From contig CAYLWO010000004.1 of the NCBI GenBank assembly GCA_964387285.1, positions 62,001 through 126,000 on the forward strand: 64,000 nucleotides of DNA, read 5' to 3'. This document shows positions 33,198 through 42,294 of this stretch, piece after piece. This stretch comes from Anaerohabitans sp964387285. GTDB lineage: Bacteria; Zhuqueibacterota; Zhuqueibacteria; Residuimicrobiales; Residuimicrobiaceae. The translations under genes and the position numbers were made by a program. A model generated the notes under the pieces. That model saw only the letters and a program-made list of their open reading frames with translations. It was not told where the DNA came from and ran no database searches. Numbering within the stretch: position 1 is the first letter of the stretch; every line of letters begins with the position of its first letter.

Positions 33198-36104
33198 TTA
33201 AAAAGAGTAGCCGATTCCAACATCCGTTGTCCATCCATAGTACTCTTTGTTGGTCGGGAAATTAGTAGCTTGTTGATACGATTCATCCGGTTCATCGGTC
33301 AGGTTGTTCCAATTGAAATACACGCTGATCTTGCGAGAAAATTTATATTTGACCGACATATCCATGCGCAACAGATCTGCCGTAAAACCGTCCAATTCGG
33401 GGCGTTCGCCCACACTATGCAACGTCTTTCCCTGATACAAAGCGGAGACACGAGCTGAAAAAGGGCCCTTGTCATAGCCCACGGACAGGTTCAAGATGGC
33501 ATCCGCCTGATCCGGCATGCTGCCAACCCGAAAGGTGTCGATCACTGTTGTTTTGACGAACGGAAAGGTTGGAATTTTTTGAGAAAGCACCAGTGATCTC
33601 GGAAAACGCGTTTCGGAGCGAATATGGGTATAATTGACATTCACTACCAGGCCGTCCAAAGGTCTGGGCAGCCAGTGCAAATTGGTCTGCCACTCTGCCT
33701 CCCAACCTTTAACGGTGGTCAGGAAGGGATTATTTTCCGGCCGGCTGAGGATGAAACTCTGCAATTCACGAGGAAATCCTTCAGCCGCGGCGTTGATGAT
33801 TACATGTCCCTGACGGAGAAAAATCAGGTCCTGAATTTCTTTATAAAAACCGCCCAGGGTCAACAGGCCGATGCTGTTGCTGTAAAAGGAAAGAAAGAGA
33901 TCATAATTGGATGAAATTTGCGGTTTAAGATCCGGCCGGCCGTATTCCACGGTCCGTTCCGCGCCATAGACCTTCTTTTTCGGCAGCAGCCAATCCAGTC
34001 GCGGCCGGGATAGGGTTCTGGTGTAAGCCATGCGCACGTCAAACCAATTGGTTGGGCGGATGCGCGCATGAACCATGGGAAACCAACGTCCATAAGACGC
34101 CACCGCGCTGGTGTCGGAAATATTCGGTTTGTCCAGCTCCGGTTCGTAGGACTCATCCGGCGCCGTGCCCTGACGTCCGGTGACATGGGCGCGGGTGTTT
34201 TCATAGCGTACGCCGGGCATGATCATAAAAATTCGTCCCCAATTCAGCTCCGACATGATATAGCCGGCAGCGACTTTTTCTGTTACTTCAAAATCGTCGA
34301 GATCATAGAGCGATGAGACCGCATACAATGAATCCTGCAGATAGGTGCGCAGCAGATGCTTCAATTCATTGCGATCCAGTGACGGCCCGAATTCATAGGC
34401 GCCGTCTAAAAAGTCGCTCACCTGAAAATCCGTGTCTAAATAATTATACACAGAGGGCCAACCCGTGGTCAGGCGTTGAAATTGAAAACCGGGTGTTCCA
34501 AACTGGCTATGATGGCGTTCATAGCCGGCATCCTTGTTATCCAGTCGACTGACCATATGCCCCCGGTCGCGCTCTTTGGTCTTATTCACGTATTTGCCGC
34601 CCAGTTTGATATAGCCGGCCAGTTTTTGCGTCAGAGTAAAGGGCATATGCAAGTTTAGTTGTGAAGTATAATCGCGTTCAAATGCTTTCTCTGTGTATAA
34701 ATGGCCCTCATAAGAGCTGGTGTTCGTCAAATCGTTATACGCGGCTGCAATCAGCTGATCCGGCCCATAGGATTCGGGCAGTTTCGATTGATCCAAAGCG
34801 CTGCGCTCGCGAAAACGGAAGCGGCTGTCGGACGGATGGCGGGTCAGGGAGGCGGTTCTGGAAAACCGCCAATCCAATTTGCCGATGAATAATTGGTGTT
34901 CACCGCTCAAGGCATTGGAGAGCACATCGATTTGCTGCAAACGATCCTGCAGCCTTTTTTCCTGAGTATTGCTGTCATCGCTGAAACGCCGTGTACGCAC
35001 CAGCTCTTCACGATCCAGACGGCTCATGAAATTGCTGAACATCAATTTACCGCGCGGCAATCGATAATCCATCAAGACATTAAATCCCAGCCGTCGGCGT
35101 ATTTCATCCGCATAATCGAGCGAGACACTCTCGACGGCAATGGGCGCGTTGGTTTCGCCGGCGCGTTTTTCGCGGACTACGGTGTAACCGGCGTCAAACT
35201 GATCGGAACCGCGTTGCGCGCGCTCCATATTGCCGGTGATCATGAGACCGAAGCGCTGGTCCCAGTAGCGATTGCTGAGCGTCACATTGCCCTTGTATTG
35301 GCCCAATTCGTCGCGTTGTGAATTATAGCCTTCCTGAAGGCGTGCGTTATAGCGGGCGCCGCCCTCCGGTGCATCGGCCAGTTTGAAATCGACAATGCCG
35401 CCAAAAGCATCAGCGTCTTTATCCGGCGTCAACGCTTTGGTCACTTCGATGCCCGACAAAATTTCCGGCGAGATCATGTTCAAATCCACGCTGCGATCAT
35501 CCAGATCCGTGGCCGGTATTTTTTCACCGCCGATGGTAATGGTGTTATAGGTCGGCGCCAGGCCGCGGATGACAATTTTATTGCCTTCGCCGCCGCTGCG
35601 TTTGATCGAAACACCCGGCAACCGTCCCACCGATTCCGCCGCATTGGCGTCCGGCAGTTCCTGGATGCGCTCAGAGGACACCACATTGGTGATGGTGTTG
35701 GAGCGGATTTGTTGGTTGATGGCAGCGACCTGGCCTTCAGCCTGAGCCGTGATCGTCAGGGTGCCGCCCTGAACCATGTCCGGCGACAACAACAAATCGA
35801 GTTTCTTCGACTCCCCCTCCGTTACCTGCAGAGTCTCCTCTCTGGTTTTGTAACCCACATAGGAGACGCGAATGGTATACGCTCCGGGCGGGATGCGAAA
35901 GATTTCATAGTAACCTTTTAAATCCGAAGCATCACCCAATGCGGTGCCTTTTAAAAACACATTGGCGCCGGGCAACGGATCTCTGGTAACGGCATTCATG
36001 ACGGTCCCCCGGATTTCACTGCCTGCAGTTGCGAAAACAGAACCGCAGCTGCAACAGACCATGAGAACGGCCAGAAAACGAAACCACTTTATGCTGTTCT
36101 GCAC
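33198..36104 (-). CDS. TonB-dependent receptor with carboxypeptidase-like N-terminal domain
   Basis: A 968-residue outer-membrane importer. After the signal peptide there is a carboxypeptidase-regulatory-like beta-sandwich (IRGTVMNAVTRDPLPGANVF to PPGAYTIRVSYVGYKTRE), then a plug domain (ERIQELPDANAAESVGRLPG, IVIRGLAPTYNTI, GIEVTKALTPDKDADAFGG) and a large barrel ending in the aromatic TTDVGIGYSF. It takes up oligosaccharides using TonB energy. It is not accompanied by a SusD-like lipoprotein. The GTG start at 36104 has AAGGA eight bases upstream. The regulator gene ends 86 bp upstream and a candidate operator lies in that gap. Confidence 0.95.
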   Translation of the reverse strand: MQNSIKWFRFLAVLMVCCSCGSVFATAGSEIRGTVMNAVTRDPLPGANVFLKGTALGDASDLKGYYEIFRIPPGAYTIRVSYVGYKTREETLQVTEGESKKLDLLLSPDMVQGGTLTITAQAEGQVAAINQQIRSNTITNVVSSERIQELPDANAAESVGRLPGVSIKRSGGEGNKIVIRGLAPTYNTITIGGEKIPATDLDDRSVDLNMISPEILSGIEVTKALTPDKDADAFGGIVDFKLADAPEGGARYNARLQEGYNSQRDELGQYKGNVTLSNRYWDQRFGLMITGNMERAQRGSDQFDAGYTVVREKRAGETNAPIAVESVSLDYADEIRRRLGFNVLMDYRLPRGKLMFSNFMSRLDREELVRTRRFSDDSNTQEKRLQDRLQQIDVLSNALSGEHQLFIGKLDWRFSRTASLTRHPSDSRFRFRERSALDQSKLPESYGPDQLIAAAYNDLTNTSSYEGHLYTEKAFERDYTSQLNLHMPFTLTQKLAGYIKLGGKYVNKTKERDRGHMVSRLDNKDAGYERHHSQFGTPGFQFQRLTTGWPSVYNYLDTDFQVSDFLDGAYEFGPSLDRNELKHLLRTYLQDSLYAVSSLYDLDDFEVTEKVAAGYIMSELNWGRIFMIMPGVRYENTRAHVTGRQGTAPDESYEPELDKPNISDTSAVASYGRWFPMVHARIRPTNWFDVRMAYTRTLSRPRLDWLLPKKKVYGAERTVEYGRPDLKPQISSNYDLFLSFYSNSIGLLTLGGFYKEIQDLIFLRQGHVIINAAAEGFPRELQSFILSRPENNPFLTTVKGWEAEWQTNLHWLPRPLDGLVVNVNYTHIRSETRFPRSLVLSQKIPTFPFVKTTVIDTFRVGSMPDQADAILNLSVGYDKGPFSARVSALYQGKTLHSVGERPELDGFTADLLRMDMSVKYKFSRKISVYFNWNNLTDEPDESYQQATNFPTNKEYYGWTTDVGIGYSF

Positions 36105-36165
36105 ATTGTCATCCTTTCAATGGCCATTGACCAACAACAAGATAACGATTAACGAAAATCGCGCA

Positions 36166-36186
36166 GTTGAGATGTATACCCTTAAT
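36166..36186. promoter_or_regulatory. Candidate operator upstream of the TonB receptor
   Basis: On the minus strand this reads TTAAGGGTATACATCTCAA. The core GGGTATA followed by TCT also occurs at 37340-37361 upstream of the regulator itself, inside an inverted repeat. Two sites only, so tentative. Confidence 0.35.
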
Positions 36187-36190
36187 AAGT

Positions 36191-37297
36191 TTATGTTGCC
36201 AGAATTCGTTTGTAACCGGCGCCGCAAGATTGTCGGACAATCAGACGGGGTTCTAAAATGGAGCGCAGGGGCGCCGGCGAACCCTGGATACGTTTTAACA
36301 AAGTATCAAAAGCCAGACACCCAATCTCATGGGTCGGTTGATGTATCGTCGTCAAGGGGACCAGGCTGCCGGCACTGGCTTCAATATTATCAAAACCGAC
36401 AATGGCGACCTGTTCCGGAATCTGCCAGCCATGATCCAGCAAAGCGCGCTCAAAGCCCAAAGCAGAAATATCGTCAAAGATGAAAAGAGCACGCGGTTTT
36501 TTTTTTGTTTTCATGAATCGGCGGCCGATCTCATAACCAGAGGAATAGGTGTTGGATTCAAGATAATACACGAACTGCTGATCGAAAAAAAGACCGTATT
36601 GTTCCAACGCGCGCCGGTACCCCCGGCACCGCACGGCGCCCAAAACGTCGTCTGCCGCCGCACTGATATAACCGATCTCCTTATAACCGATATGGATCAA
36701 ATGTTCGGTGGCCATAAACGCGCCGCGTTCATGATCGGTTCCGACATAATAAAGATCCTGATCTTCAAGATAAGATATCATGACAAACGGAAAACCGGTT
36801 TTTTTTAATTCGTAAACGGCCTCCATGCCGTGGTGCTGATGCCCAATAGCGGCAATGATCAAGCCCGGAACGCGCATGTGCAAAAACCGCTCTATCTGAC
36901 GTTCTTCTCGCTCTACGATCTCAGCAGAATTGGCGATCATCATCGTATAGCCGTACTCTGATGCTTTGGCTTCAATGCTGCAGACCACGCGGGAAAAAAA
37001 CGGCTCCTGCATGTCGCTCAAGACCAACCCTATGGTTTTATGATCGGCTGGTGATTTTTCCTTGCCCATACCGGCCACATACATGCCGCGTCCGACCTGG
37101 CCCACCAATATGCCTTCTTCGATAAGTATCGCCATGGCTTTGCGCGCGGTGATGAGACTGACTTGATACTGATCGGCTATCTCTTGCTGGGAGCCTAAAC
37201 AATCGCCGATCATGATTTGCTGCGAGGAAATTTTCTTGCGTAGATCCTGGACGATTTGTTGATATAAAGGAACTGATTTTTTGAGGTCAATCTTCAA
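36191..37297 (-). CDS. GntR-type HTH fused to LacI-type sugar-binding domain (regulator)
   Basis: A 368-residue transcription factor. Residues 1-75 are a GntR winged helix (PLYQQIVQDLRKKISSQQIM, SQQEIADQYQVSLITARKAM, LIEEGILVGQVGRGMYV). Residues about 88-368 are a periplasmic-binding-protein-like LacI effector domain (IGLVLSDMQEPFFSRVVCSI, YVGTDHERGAFMATEHLI, VAIVGFDNIEASAGSLVPLT). AraR of Bacillus has the same architecture. It likely senses a sugar released by the locus and controls the downstream TonB receptor array and its own gene. The start appears to be TTG at 37297 with only a weak ribosome site. Confidence 0.92.
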   Translation of the reverse strand: MKIDLKKSVPLYQQIVQDLRKKISSQQIMIGDCLGSQQEIADQYQVSLITARKAMAILIEEGILVGQVGRGMYVAGMGKEKSPADHKTIGLVLSDMQEPFFSRVVCSIEAKASEYGYTMMIANSAEIVEREERQIERFLHMRVPGLIIAAIGHQHHGMEAVYELKKTGFPFVMISYLEDQDLYYVGTDHERGAFMATEHLIHIGYKEIGYISAAADDVLGAVRCRGYRRALEQYGLFFDQQFVYYLESNTYSSGYEIGRRFMKTKKKPRALFIFDDISALGFERALLDHGWQIPEQVAIVGFDNIEASAGSLVPLTTIHQPTHEIGCLAFDTLLKRIQGSPAPLRSILEPRLIVRQSCGAGYKRILAT

Positions 37298-37339
37298 GTA
37301 CTTGTCTGGCCTATCTAATTTGAAGGATATTCATAAACA

Positions 37340-37361
37340 ATACTTAGATATACCCAAGTAT
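37340..37361. promoter_or_regulatory. Candidate operator, inverted repeat
   Basis: ATACTT (37340-37345) and AAGTAT (37356-37361) form an inverted repeat with ten bases between. It overlaps the region expected to hold the regulator's promoter. The minus-strand core GGGTATATCT resembles the site before the TonB receptor. Confidence 0.4.
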
Positions 37362-37440
37362 ACATATAAAATGAATAATTGTCAAGCAAATTTTCCACTG
37401 ATGCAAAATTTCGCAGAACGACAATAAAATTTGCAGCAGG

Positions 37441-37513
37441 CAGCAAAAATCAAGACCGTAAATCAACCGCGCAAAAGCGGTCTCTAGCAGATGAGCTAAA
37501 AACCGGGCTGCCT
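37441..37513 (-). pseudogene. tRNA-like relic
   Basis: On the minus strand TTAGCTCATCTGCTAGAG closely matches a tRNA D-arm and is followed by the hairpin ACCGC/GCGGT with loop TTTTGC where the anticodon arm should be, then a weak T-loop-like CTTGATT. The T-stem does not pair, the anticodon loop is off by a base, and the only acceptor-like pairing (GGCAGC/GCTGCC) lies eight bases too far out. This is a degenerate relic or a coincidence, not a functional tRNA. Confidence 0.3.
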
Positions 37514-37546
37514 CTGTTGTTAAACGGAAAGTTACCGACTTTTAGC

Positions 37547-37575
37547 TTGATCTCCTTTTGATAAAGAACTATATT
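37547..37575 (+). promoter_or_regulatory. Candidate sigma70-type promoter of the decayed GH97 gene
   Basis: TTGATC (37547-37552), 17-base spacer, TATATT (37570-37575), 30 bases before the likely ATG at 37606. The promoter looks intact although the gene behind it is broken. Confidence 0.5.
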
Positions 37576-37605
37576 GAGTCAAAAATTATGGAAAATATTC
37601 TGCCT

Positions 37606-39329
37606 ATGAAAAAAATTATAATGTTGCTCATACTCGGGACAACAAATCTGATCGGTCAAACGTTCACAGTCGCCTCTCCGGACGGCCATCTGATGTTCGC
37701 CTATTGCCTCGAAAACGACAACGAGGCAAAAGGGTGTCTATCTTACACCCTTTCCTATAAAAACAAAGCCGTTGTCCTTAAATCACGTTTAGGCGTCGTC
37801 ACCAGCGATCTGGATGACTGGACCACAGGATTCACCCTCGCCGACCAAAAGATCAATCTGGTTGACGAGACCTGGGGCCGGTATACGGCTAACGCAAAAC
37901 GGTGAAAAACAATTATCGCGAATGTGTCATCGACCTCCTCAAGGACGGCGATGCGCACAGTAAATTCCAATTGCATATCCGCCTTTATAATCAAGGTGCG
38001 GCTTTCAGCTATTACTTTCCGGAGGATCTCAGCACCTCTATCATCAACATCAGGGACGAAAAGAGCGAGTTCACTTTTCCCGAAGGCGCTTTGGCCTATG
38101 TGACGCCTTTTGCGCAAGAGTTGTATCAGGTTATCCCATTGCAGAACTGGACCTATGAAGCGCTTCTGCCGCTTTTGCGCTGGTCAAACAAAACGGATCA
38201 ATACGAAAGCGAACGGCCGTTAACGCTGGTTTTGCCCAACGGACTTTACGCTGCCATCGGTGAAGCACACCTGGTGAATTACAGCCGCATGAAATTCGTA
38301 CTGGCGCCGGATAAAAAGAACACAGTTGTGAGCAGGCTCTTCGGGCCGGTCACCGAGTCCTCTCCGTTGCAAACGCCGTGGCGGGTCATCATGGTCGCTG
38401 AAAAACCGGGCGATCTGATCGAGAACAATGATATCTTCTTGAATCTGAATCCGCCCTGCGCCATCAGCGATCCATCCTGGATCAAACCGGGAAAAGTGAT
38501 GCGGGAGATAACGCTGTCAACGGCCGGCGCCCTGGCCTGTGTGGATTTTTGCCGGCAGCACAACATTCAGTACATAGAATTTGACGCCGGCTCGCACAAC
38601 TGGACATCCTGGGTCCATGAGGCAGTGGCCAAGGCGGCGCAACATCATCTCATGGTCGACATTCACGACGAATACCGTCCCACCGGATTCAGCCGGACCT
38701 ACCCCAACCTGTTGACGCAAGAAGGCGTTTACGGCAACGAGTGTATGCCGGATGCCAATCATAATACCATTATTCCGTTTACGCGCTTTTTAGCCGGTGC
38801 AGCGGATTACACCATCTGTTATTATCACCAGAACAGCATCAAGAAAAACATCAATGGAATAAAGACCACCTCCTGCCATCAGATGGCCTTGTCGGTTTTG
38901 TTTTACAGTCCGCTGCAATTTGTTTTTTGGTATGACAAACCCACAGAGTACCAGGGCGAACCAGAGGTGGAATTCTTTGACCATCTGCCTACCGTATGGG
39001 ACGACACCCGGGTTTTGTGCGGCGAGATCGGTCAACAAATCGCCATGGCCAGAAGAAACGGTGATAATTGGTTTGTTGGCGCCATCACCAACAACGACGC
39101 CAGAAAAATGAATGTTGCTCTATCCTTTCTGGATCCCGGGAAAAAGTACCTCGCCTCGATTTATAACGACGGCGGGGAAAATATCAAAACCCGCACCCAT
39201 GTTCGCATCGACCGTAGGATAGCAGACTGCACCACCATGGTTAACGCTGATCTGTTGCCTTCCGGCGGCATGGCCGTGGAAATCACGCCGCTGCAAAAGA
39301 ATGAAAGTAAAAAATATAAAAAATATTAA
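37606..39329 (+). pseudogene. Decayed glycoside hydrolase family 97 copy
   Basis: A close paralogue of the GH97 gene at 14612, with a signal peptide (MKKIIMLLILGTTNLIGQ). It is broken three ways. One base is lost after ETW near 37876, shifting the frame. In the ancestral frame the next codons contain TAA where the intact copy has GAA. An in-frame deletion then joins IEFDAG to SHNWTSWVHE, removing 79 residues that include barrel strands two to four of the intact copy. From 37902 onward the rest reads in one open frame, including HDEYRPTG and GNEC. A separately translated C-terminal fragment is possible but could not form the barrel. Confidence 0.88.
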
Positions 39330-39352
39330 TCCTGCTTGCTGACCCGAGTTAC

Positions 39353-39538
39353 TGTGTTACGAGTTGGTTTTCGTGCAAAATAATCAAAAAATGTCGGTTC
39401 GCGTTGCTATTTTATCCGCCACGCTGGGAACAAGCGGCGAACAGATGCTTCGCTGCTTTGAGCAACGGCGAAGTGTAAAGATCATTCTGTTTTACAGCTT
39501 CTAATGACATTCATGCTGGGCGACGAGCCTCGTCGCCC
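39353..39538. repeat. Intergenic repeats between the decayed GH97 copy and the TIM-barrel gene
   Basis: TGTGTTACGAGTTGGTTTTC followed by GTGCAAAAT (39353-39381) resembles 58959-58987. A perfect palindrome GGGCGACGAG-C-CTCGTCGCCC lies at 39518-39538. The 281-bp gap shows no gene; AGGAGA precedes the next ATG. Confidence 0.6.
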
Positions 39539-39610
39539 TACAATGGGTCATTATAGAAATAACCTTTATTAAGGTTTGGTACTCAGCATAAAAAATAATA
39601 GGAGAAAATA

Positions 39611-41254
39611 ATGTTGTTTAATGGTACTGCGAAACCCTGTAAGAGTAAACTGATCCTGTTTTTACTTTTCTTTATTGTACTTTCGGTGAGCAGTTACAGC
39701 CGCACCAAAAAACACAGATTGATCTACAACAACGACGGCACCTATACCCTGTCGAACGAGATTCACGATTATCGACCCATGACCATCGAGGATGTATACG
39801 AATACGTCGATTGTCTGAAAAACACGCCGGTCACCACCTATATGATTTGCAGCAACTCGTCAATGCCCTACTACAAATCAAAGTATGATCGCTCACTCGG
39901 TTCATCTGGAAAAAATCATCATTATGATCAGGAAAAGGACTCAACGCTGTCCAGGCAGCTGACGGTTTATGATAGCACCATAAACAGACTGGACCGAATG
40001 GGCACCGATATCATAGAGCTCTCGCTTCAACGGGCCCGACAACACGGTCTGGAAGCGTTTATTACCATGCGCATGAACGATCTGCACTTTACCGATACGA
40101 CCATGCACTGTTCGAGAGCGCAAAATGGTTTCTGGATCAACCATCCCGAATATTATGTCCAAGACCATCCCGGCTGGCATGCTTACGGCGCATTAAATTT
40201 TGCCCATCAGCAGGTGCGCGACTATAAACTTAATCTGATCAGAGAAATGTGCGGGAAATACGATCTGGATGGACTGGATCTCGATTTCATGCGTTTCATC
40301 GTTTATTTCCCATACGAAGAAGGCGGCCGACATCTGGCCAAGATGACGGATTTCGTCAAAAAGGTCAGAGAGATCATTGACGACACAGGCAAAAAAAGAG
40401 GGAAAAAAATTCTGCTCTCTGTGCGCGTTCTGCCGACGATAAGCTCCTGTATTGAGAAGGGGCTGGACGTAAAAAAGTGGGTTGATTTAAAACTCGTCGA
40501 TTTCATCACGATTGGCGCGCATTGGGTGTGCGATCCCAATCTGCCGGTCCGGCAATTTAAACACGCACTGGCAAATCCCGATATTCCGGTATATGTCAGC
40601 ATCGACGACGGTCAATATTATCCGCGCGAGCATCGCTCCGAGGGCATCTATCGTTCGATTGCGGCTAATTATTATGCGGAAGGTGCAGATGGTTTGTACC
40701 TGTTTAATTACTTCTTTACCGAATATTTTAAAAATAAAATCGCTCCTTTGAAAAAAGAGACTCTGGTCAGGGACATGGTCTATCCTGATTTCCTGAAAGA
40801 ACTGGGCGATGCCCGCGCACTTGCAAAAAGGAACAAGATATATACCCTCTCTGATGGCATCGCCGAGTACGGCTTTTACCCAAACACGCCCTTGCCCATG
40901 CTGATCAGTCCCTGGTGGGAAGAGAAAATAAACATCCTCCTCGCTGAGGATATAAAGGCTCAAAAACTGGAAAACTCTTTCCTGTTCCTGCGCATCAGCA
41001 AGGGGGCGAACATCCGGGTTTATTTTAATAAAAAAGAGTTGCTGAGAGCCGACACCTCGCTCATTGCCAAGTATGCACGCGGCGCCAATTTATTAAAAGA
41101 AGAAGAGATTCAGGTCTATGCGGTCCCTGCAGAGATGATCCATTACGGCAACAACGTGGTCGCCGTTCGGTCCAATGAGGCGGCAGCCAGGATATTGCGA
41201 CGGCTTGAAATCGCAGTAGGTTATGGTGAGGTTGAGCAATACGGCTATTATTGA
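39611..41254 (+). CDS. Secreted GH10-like TIM-barrel glycosidase (GHL10 type)
   Basis: A 547-aa exported protein (hydrophobic segment LILFLLFFIVLSVSS). The central 350 residues look like the glycosyl-hydrolase-like 10 barrel: GLEAFITMRMNDLHF, YDLDGLDLDFMRFIVYFPYE (acidic strand-four motif), KILLSVRVLPT, VDFITIGAHWVCDP and GADGLYLFNYFF. A C-terminal beta domain (about 430-547) follows. Hydrolysis of an extracellular glycan is probable, substrate unknown. It stands alone on the plus strand, preceded by AGGAGA five bases before its ATG, and is followed by two gene relics. Confidence 0.78.
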   Translation: MLFNGTAKPCKSKLILFLLFFIVLSVSSYSRTKKHRLIYNNDGTYTLSNEIHDYRPMTIEDVYEYVDCLKNTPVTTYMICSNSSMPYYKSKYDRSLGSSGKNHHYDQEKDSTLSRQLTVYDSTINRLDRMGTDIIELSLQRARQHGLEAFITMRMNDLHFTDTTMHCSRAQNGFWINHPEYYVQDHPGWHAYGALNFAHQQVRDYKLNLIREMCGKYDLDGLDLDFMRFIVYFPYEEGGRHLAKMTDFVKKVREIIDDTGKKRGKKILLSVRVLPTISSCIEKGLDVKKWVDLKLVDFITIGAHWVCDPNLPVRQFKHALANPDIPVYVSIDDGQYYPREHRSEGIYRSIAANYYAEGADGLYLFNYFFTEYFKNKIAPLKKETLVRDMVYPDFLKELGDARALAKRNKIYTLSDGIAEYGFYPNTPLPMLISPWWEEKINILLAEDIKAQKLENSFLFLRISKGANIRVYFNKKELLRADTSLIAKYARGANLLKEEEIQVYAVPAEMIHYGNNVVAVRSNEAAARILRRLEIAVGYGEVEQYGYY

Positions 41255-41264
41255 GCCAGCCCGC

Positions 41265-41410
41265 TCACGGAGCATAGAACAACGTCACCTCCGAAATAGC
41301 AACAGATGTCTTCCAATCATCCGGGGCAGCTTTTCCCCAGCACGTCTGTTTGGGTCGGATTTCAATCAATCGCGCCTGTGTTTTAGGCAATACAAAAATA
41401 TGCTTATGGT
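41265..41410 (-). pseudogene. C-terminal relic of a discoidin-like (F5/8 type C) protein
   Basis: The minus strand reads HIFVLPKTQARLIEIRPKQT, then DDWKTSVAISEVTLFYAP and a stop. The pattern ARxIxIRP plus SVAISEVTLF matches the last strands of F5/8 type C (galactose-binding) domains. No upstream coding sequence remains: beyond about 41410 the DNA belongs to an opposite-strand relic. Confidence 0.45.
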
Positions 41411-41634
41411 TCAGGCTCCCTGAGTCTGGGGAGTAATTCTCAGGCGACTCAGAGTAGTTTGGTGGCCATTGGCAGTTACGCGACCGCAATGAAAAAGAAA
41501 ATTTCCGGCAACTGGACGGCGAGCTGCCGTTGAAAAAAATCAGCGATTTGGCCGATCTGGTGCAAAAACTTGACCGCGTGGTGACGGCCATGGAACAGAA
41601 TCACAAAGTAAAACTCGGTTTTGTCGAACAATAA
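41405..41634 (+). pseudogene. Relic of a head-repeat/S74 chaperone protein
   Basis: In one frame the plus strand gives GSLSLGSNSQATQSSLVAIG, a head repeat. After a shift near 41487 another frame gives DRNEKENFRQLDGELPLKKI, very close to DRNKKENFKKLDGELVLQKI of the gene at 13073. It then jumps to a coiled-coil end (LVQKLDRVVTAMEQ) and a TAA at 41632. The middle of the S74 domain and the whole N-terminus are missing. The stretch 41255-41752 holds only this, the opposite relic and a palindrome. Confidence 0.7.
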
Positions 41635-41660
41635 AAAAGCATTTTGTTTAAATTATGGAC

Positions 41661-41711
41661 CGAGATTGAGCTAATATTCGACCATGCAGAGGTTTGCAAC
41701 CTTTGCATGGT
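41661..41711. repeat. Palindromic repeat, family 1 (divergent copy d)
   Basis: CCGAGATTGAGC followed by the hairpin ACCATGCAGAGGTT (41681-41694) / AACCTTTGCATGGT (41698-41711). Same layout as the GCGAAGGTT copies but with different stem bases. Confidence 0.65.
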
Positions 41712-41752
41712 TATAGACCCCGCTTATTCTCTTTCCGTTAAAATCAATGATA

Positions 41753-42196
41753 TTATCCTGTCACATATTCCATTCCCGGCGCCTCTTCCGAACGGCAACG
41801 AAAATTCCGGTGTTCATAGAATGCCCGTTTCCCTTTGGCTGAGAACAACTGAATGTCGCGGATACCGGCCTTTTTACAAAAGGCCACCAAACGTTGCAGA
41901 ACTTGCGTGCCGATGCCCTGACCTTGAAAACCGGGATCGACGATCAGGTCGTAAATCATGGCATGCACAATTCCGTCTGACACAACGCGTCCGAAACCTA
42001 CCAGCCGATCTGCACAATAGACCGAGATGACATGCCGGCTGTTTTGCACTGCCGTCATTAACTCGTTTACTGTCAAATGATACTCTTCGTTCCATCCGGT
42101 GGTGTTAAACAAATTGAAAAATTCGGTTGCCTCGGGAATTTGTTCTTTGTAAACGAGACACATAGGCCCTGCTTTCGATTTAAATAACCTCGTCAT
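41753..42196 (-). CDS. GNAT family N-acetyltransferase
   Basis: A cytoplasmic acetyltransferase of up to 147 aa. The acetyl-CoA pyrophosphate loop is VDPGFQGQGIGTQVLQRLVA (motif A, Q/RxxGxG/A), followed by IRDIQLFSAKGKRAFYEHRNF (motif B). N-terminal strands include HVISVYCADRLVGFGRVVSDG. The acceptor is unknown. The start is uncertain: the ATG at 42196 adds a basic tail, and the internal MCLVYKEQ may be the true start. It stands between a palindromic repeat and the ACT-domain gene, with no obvious partner. Confidence 0.88.
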   Translation of the reverse strand: MTRLFKSKAGPMCLVYKEQIPEATEFFNLFNTTGWNEEYHLTVNELMTAVQNSRHVISVYCADRLVGFGRVVSDGIVHAMIYDLIVDPGFQGQGIGTQVLQRLVAFCKKAGIRDIQLFSAKGKRAFYEHRNFRCRSEEAPGMEYVTG

Positions 42197-42251
42197 ATCA
42201 TAACGGTTTTTAGTAGCTTATAAGTTTTTTTCAGCGCAACATGATTAAGAA

Positions 42252-42282
42252 ATGTCGGACACGTTTGGAGACTGTCGCAAAA
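42252..42282. repeat. Solo end of repeat family 4
   Basis: GTCGGACACGTTTGGAGACT followed by GTCGCAAAACA matches the left terminus of the full element at 45270. No right end is present nearby. Confidence 0.6.
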
Positions 42283-42294
42283 CAGAATGCACAT

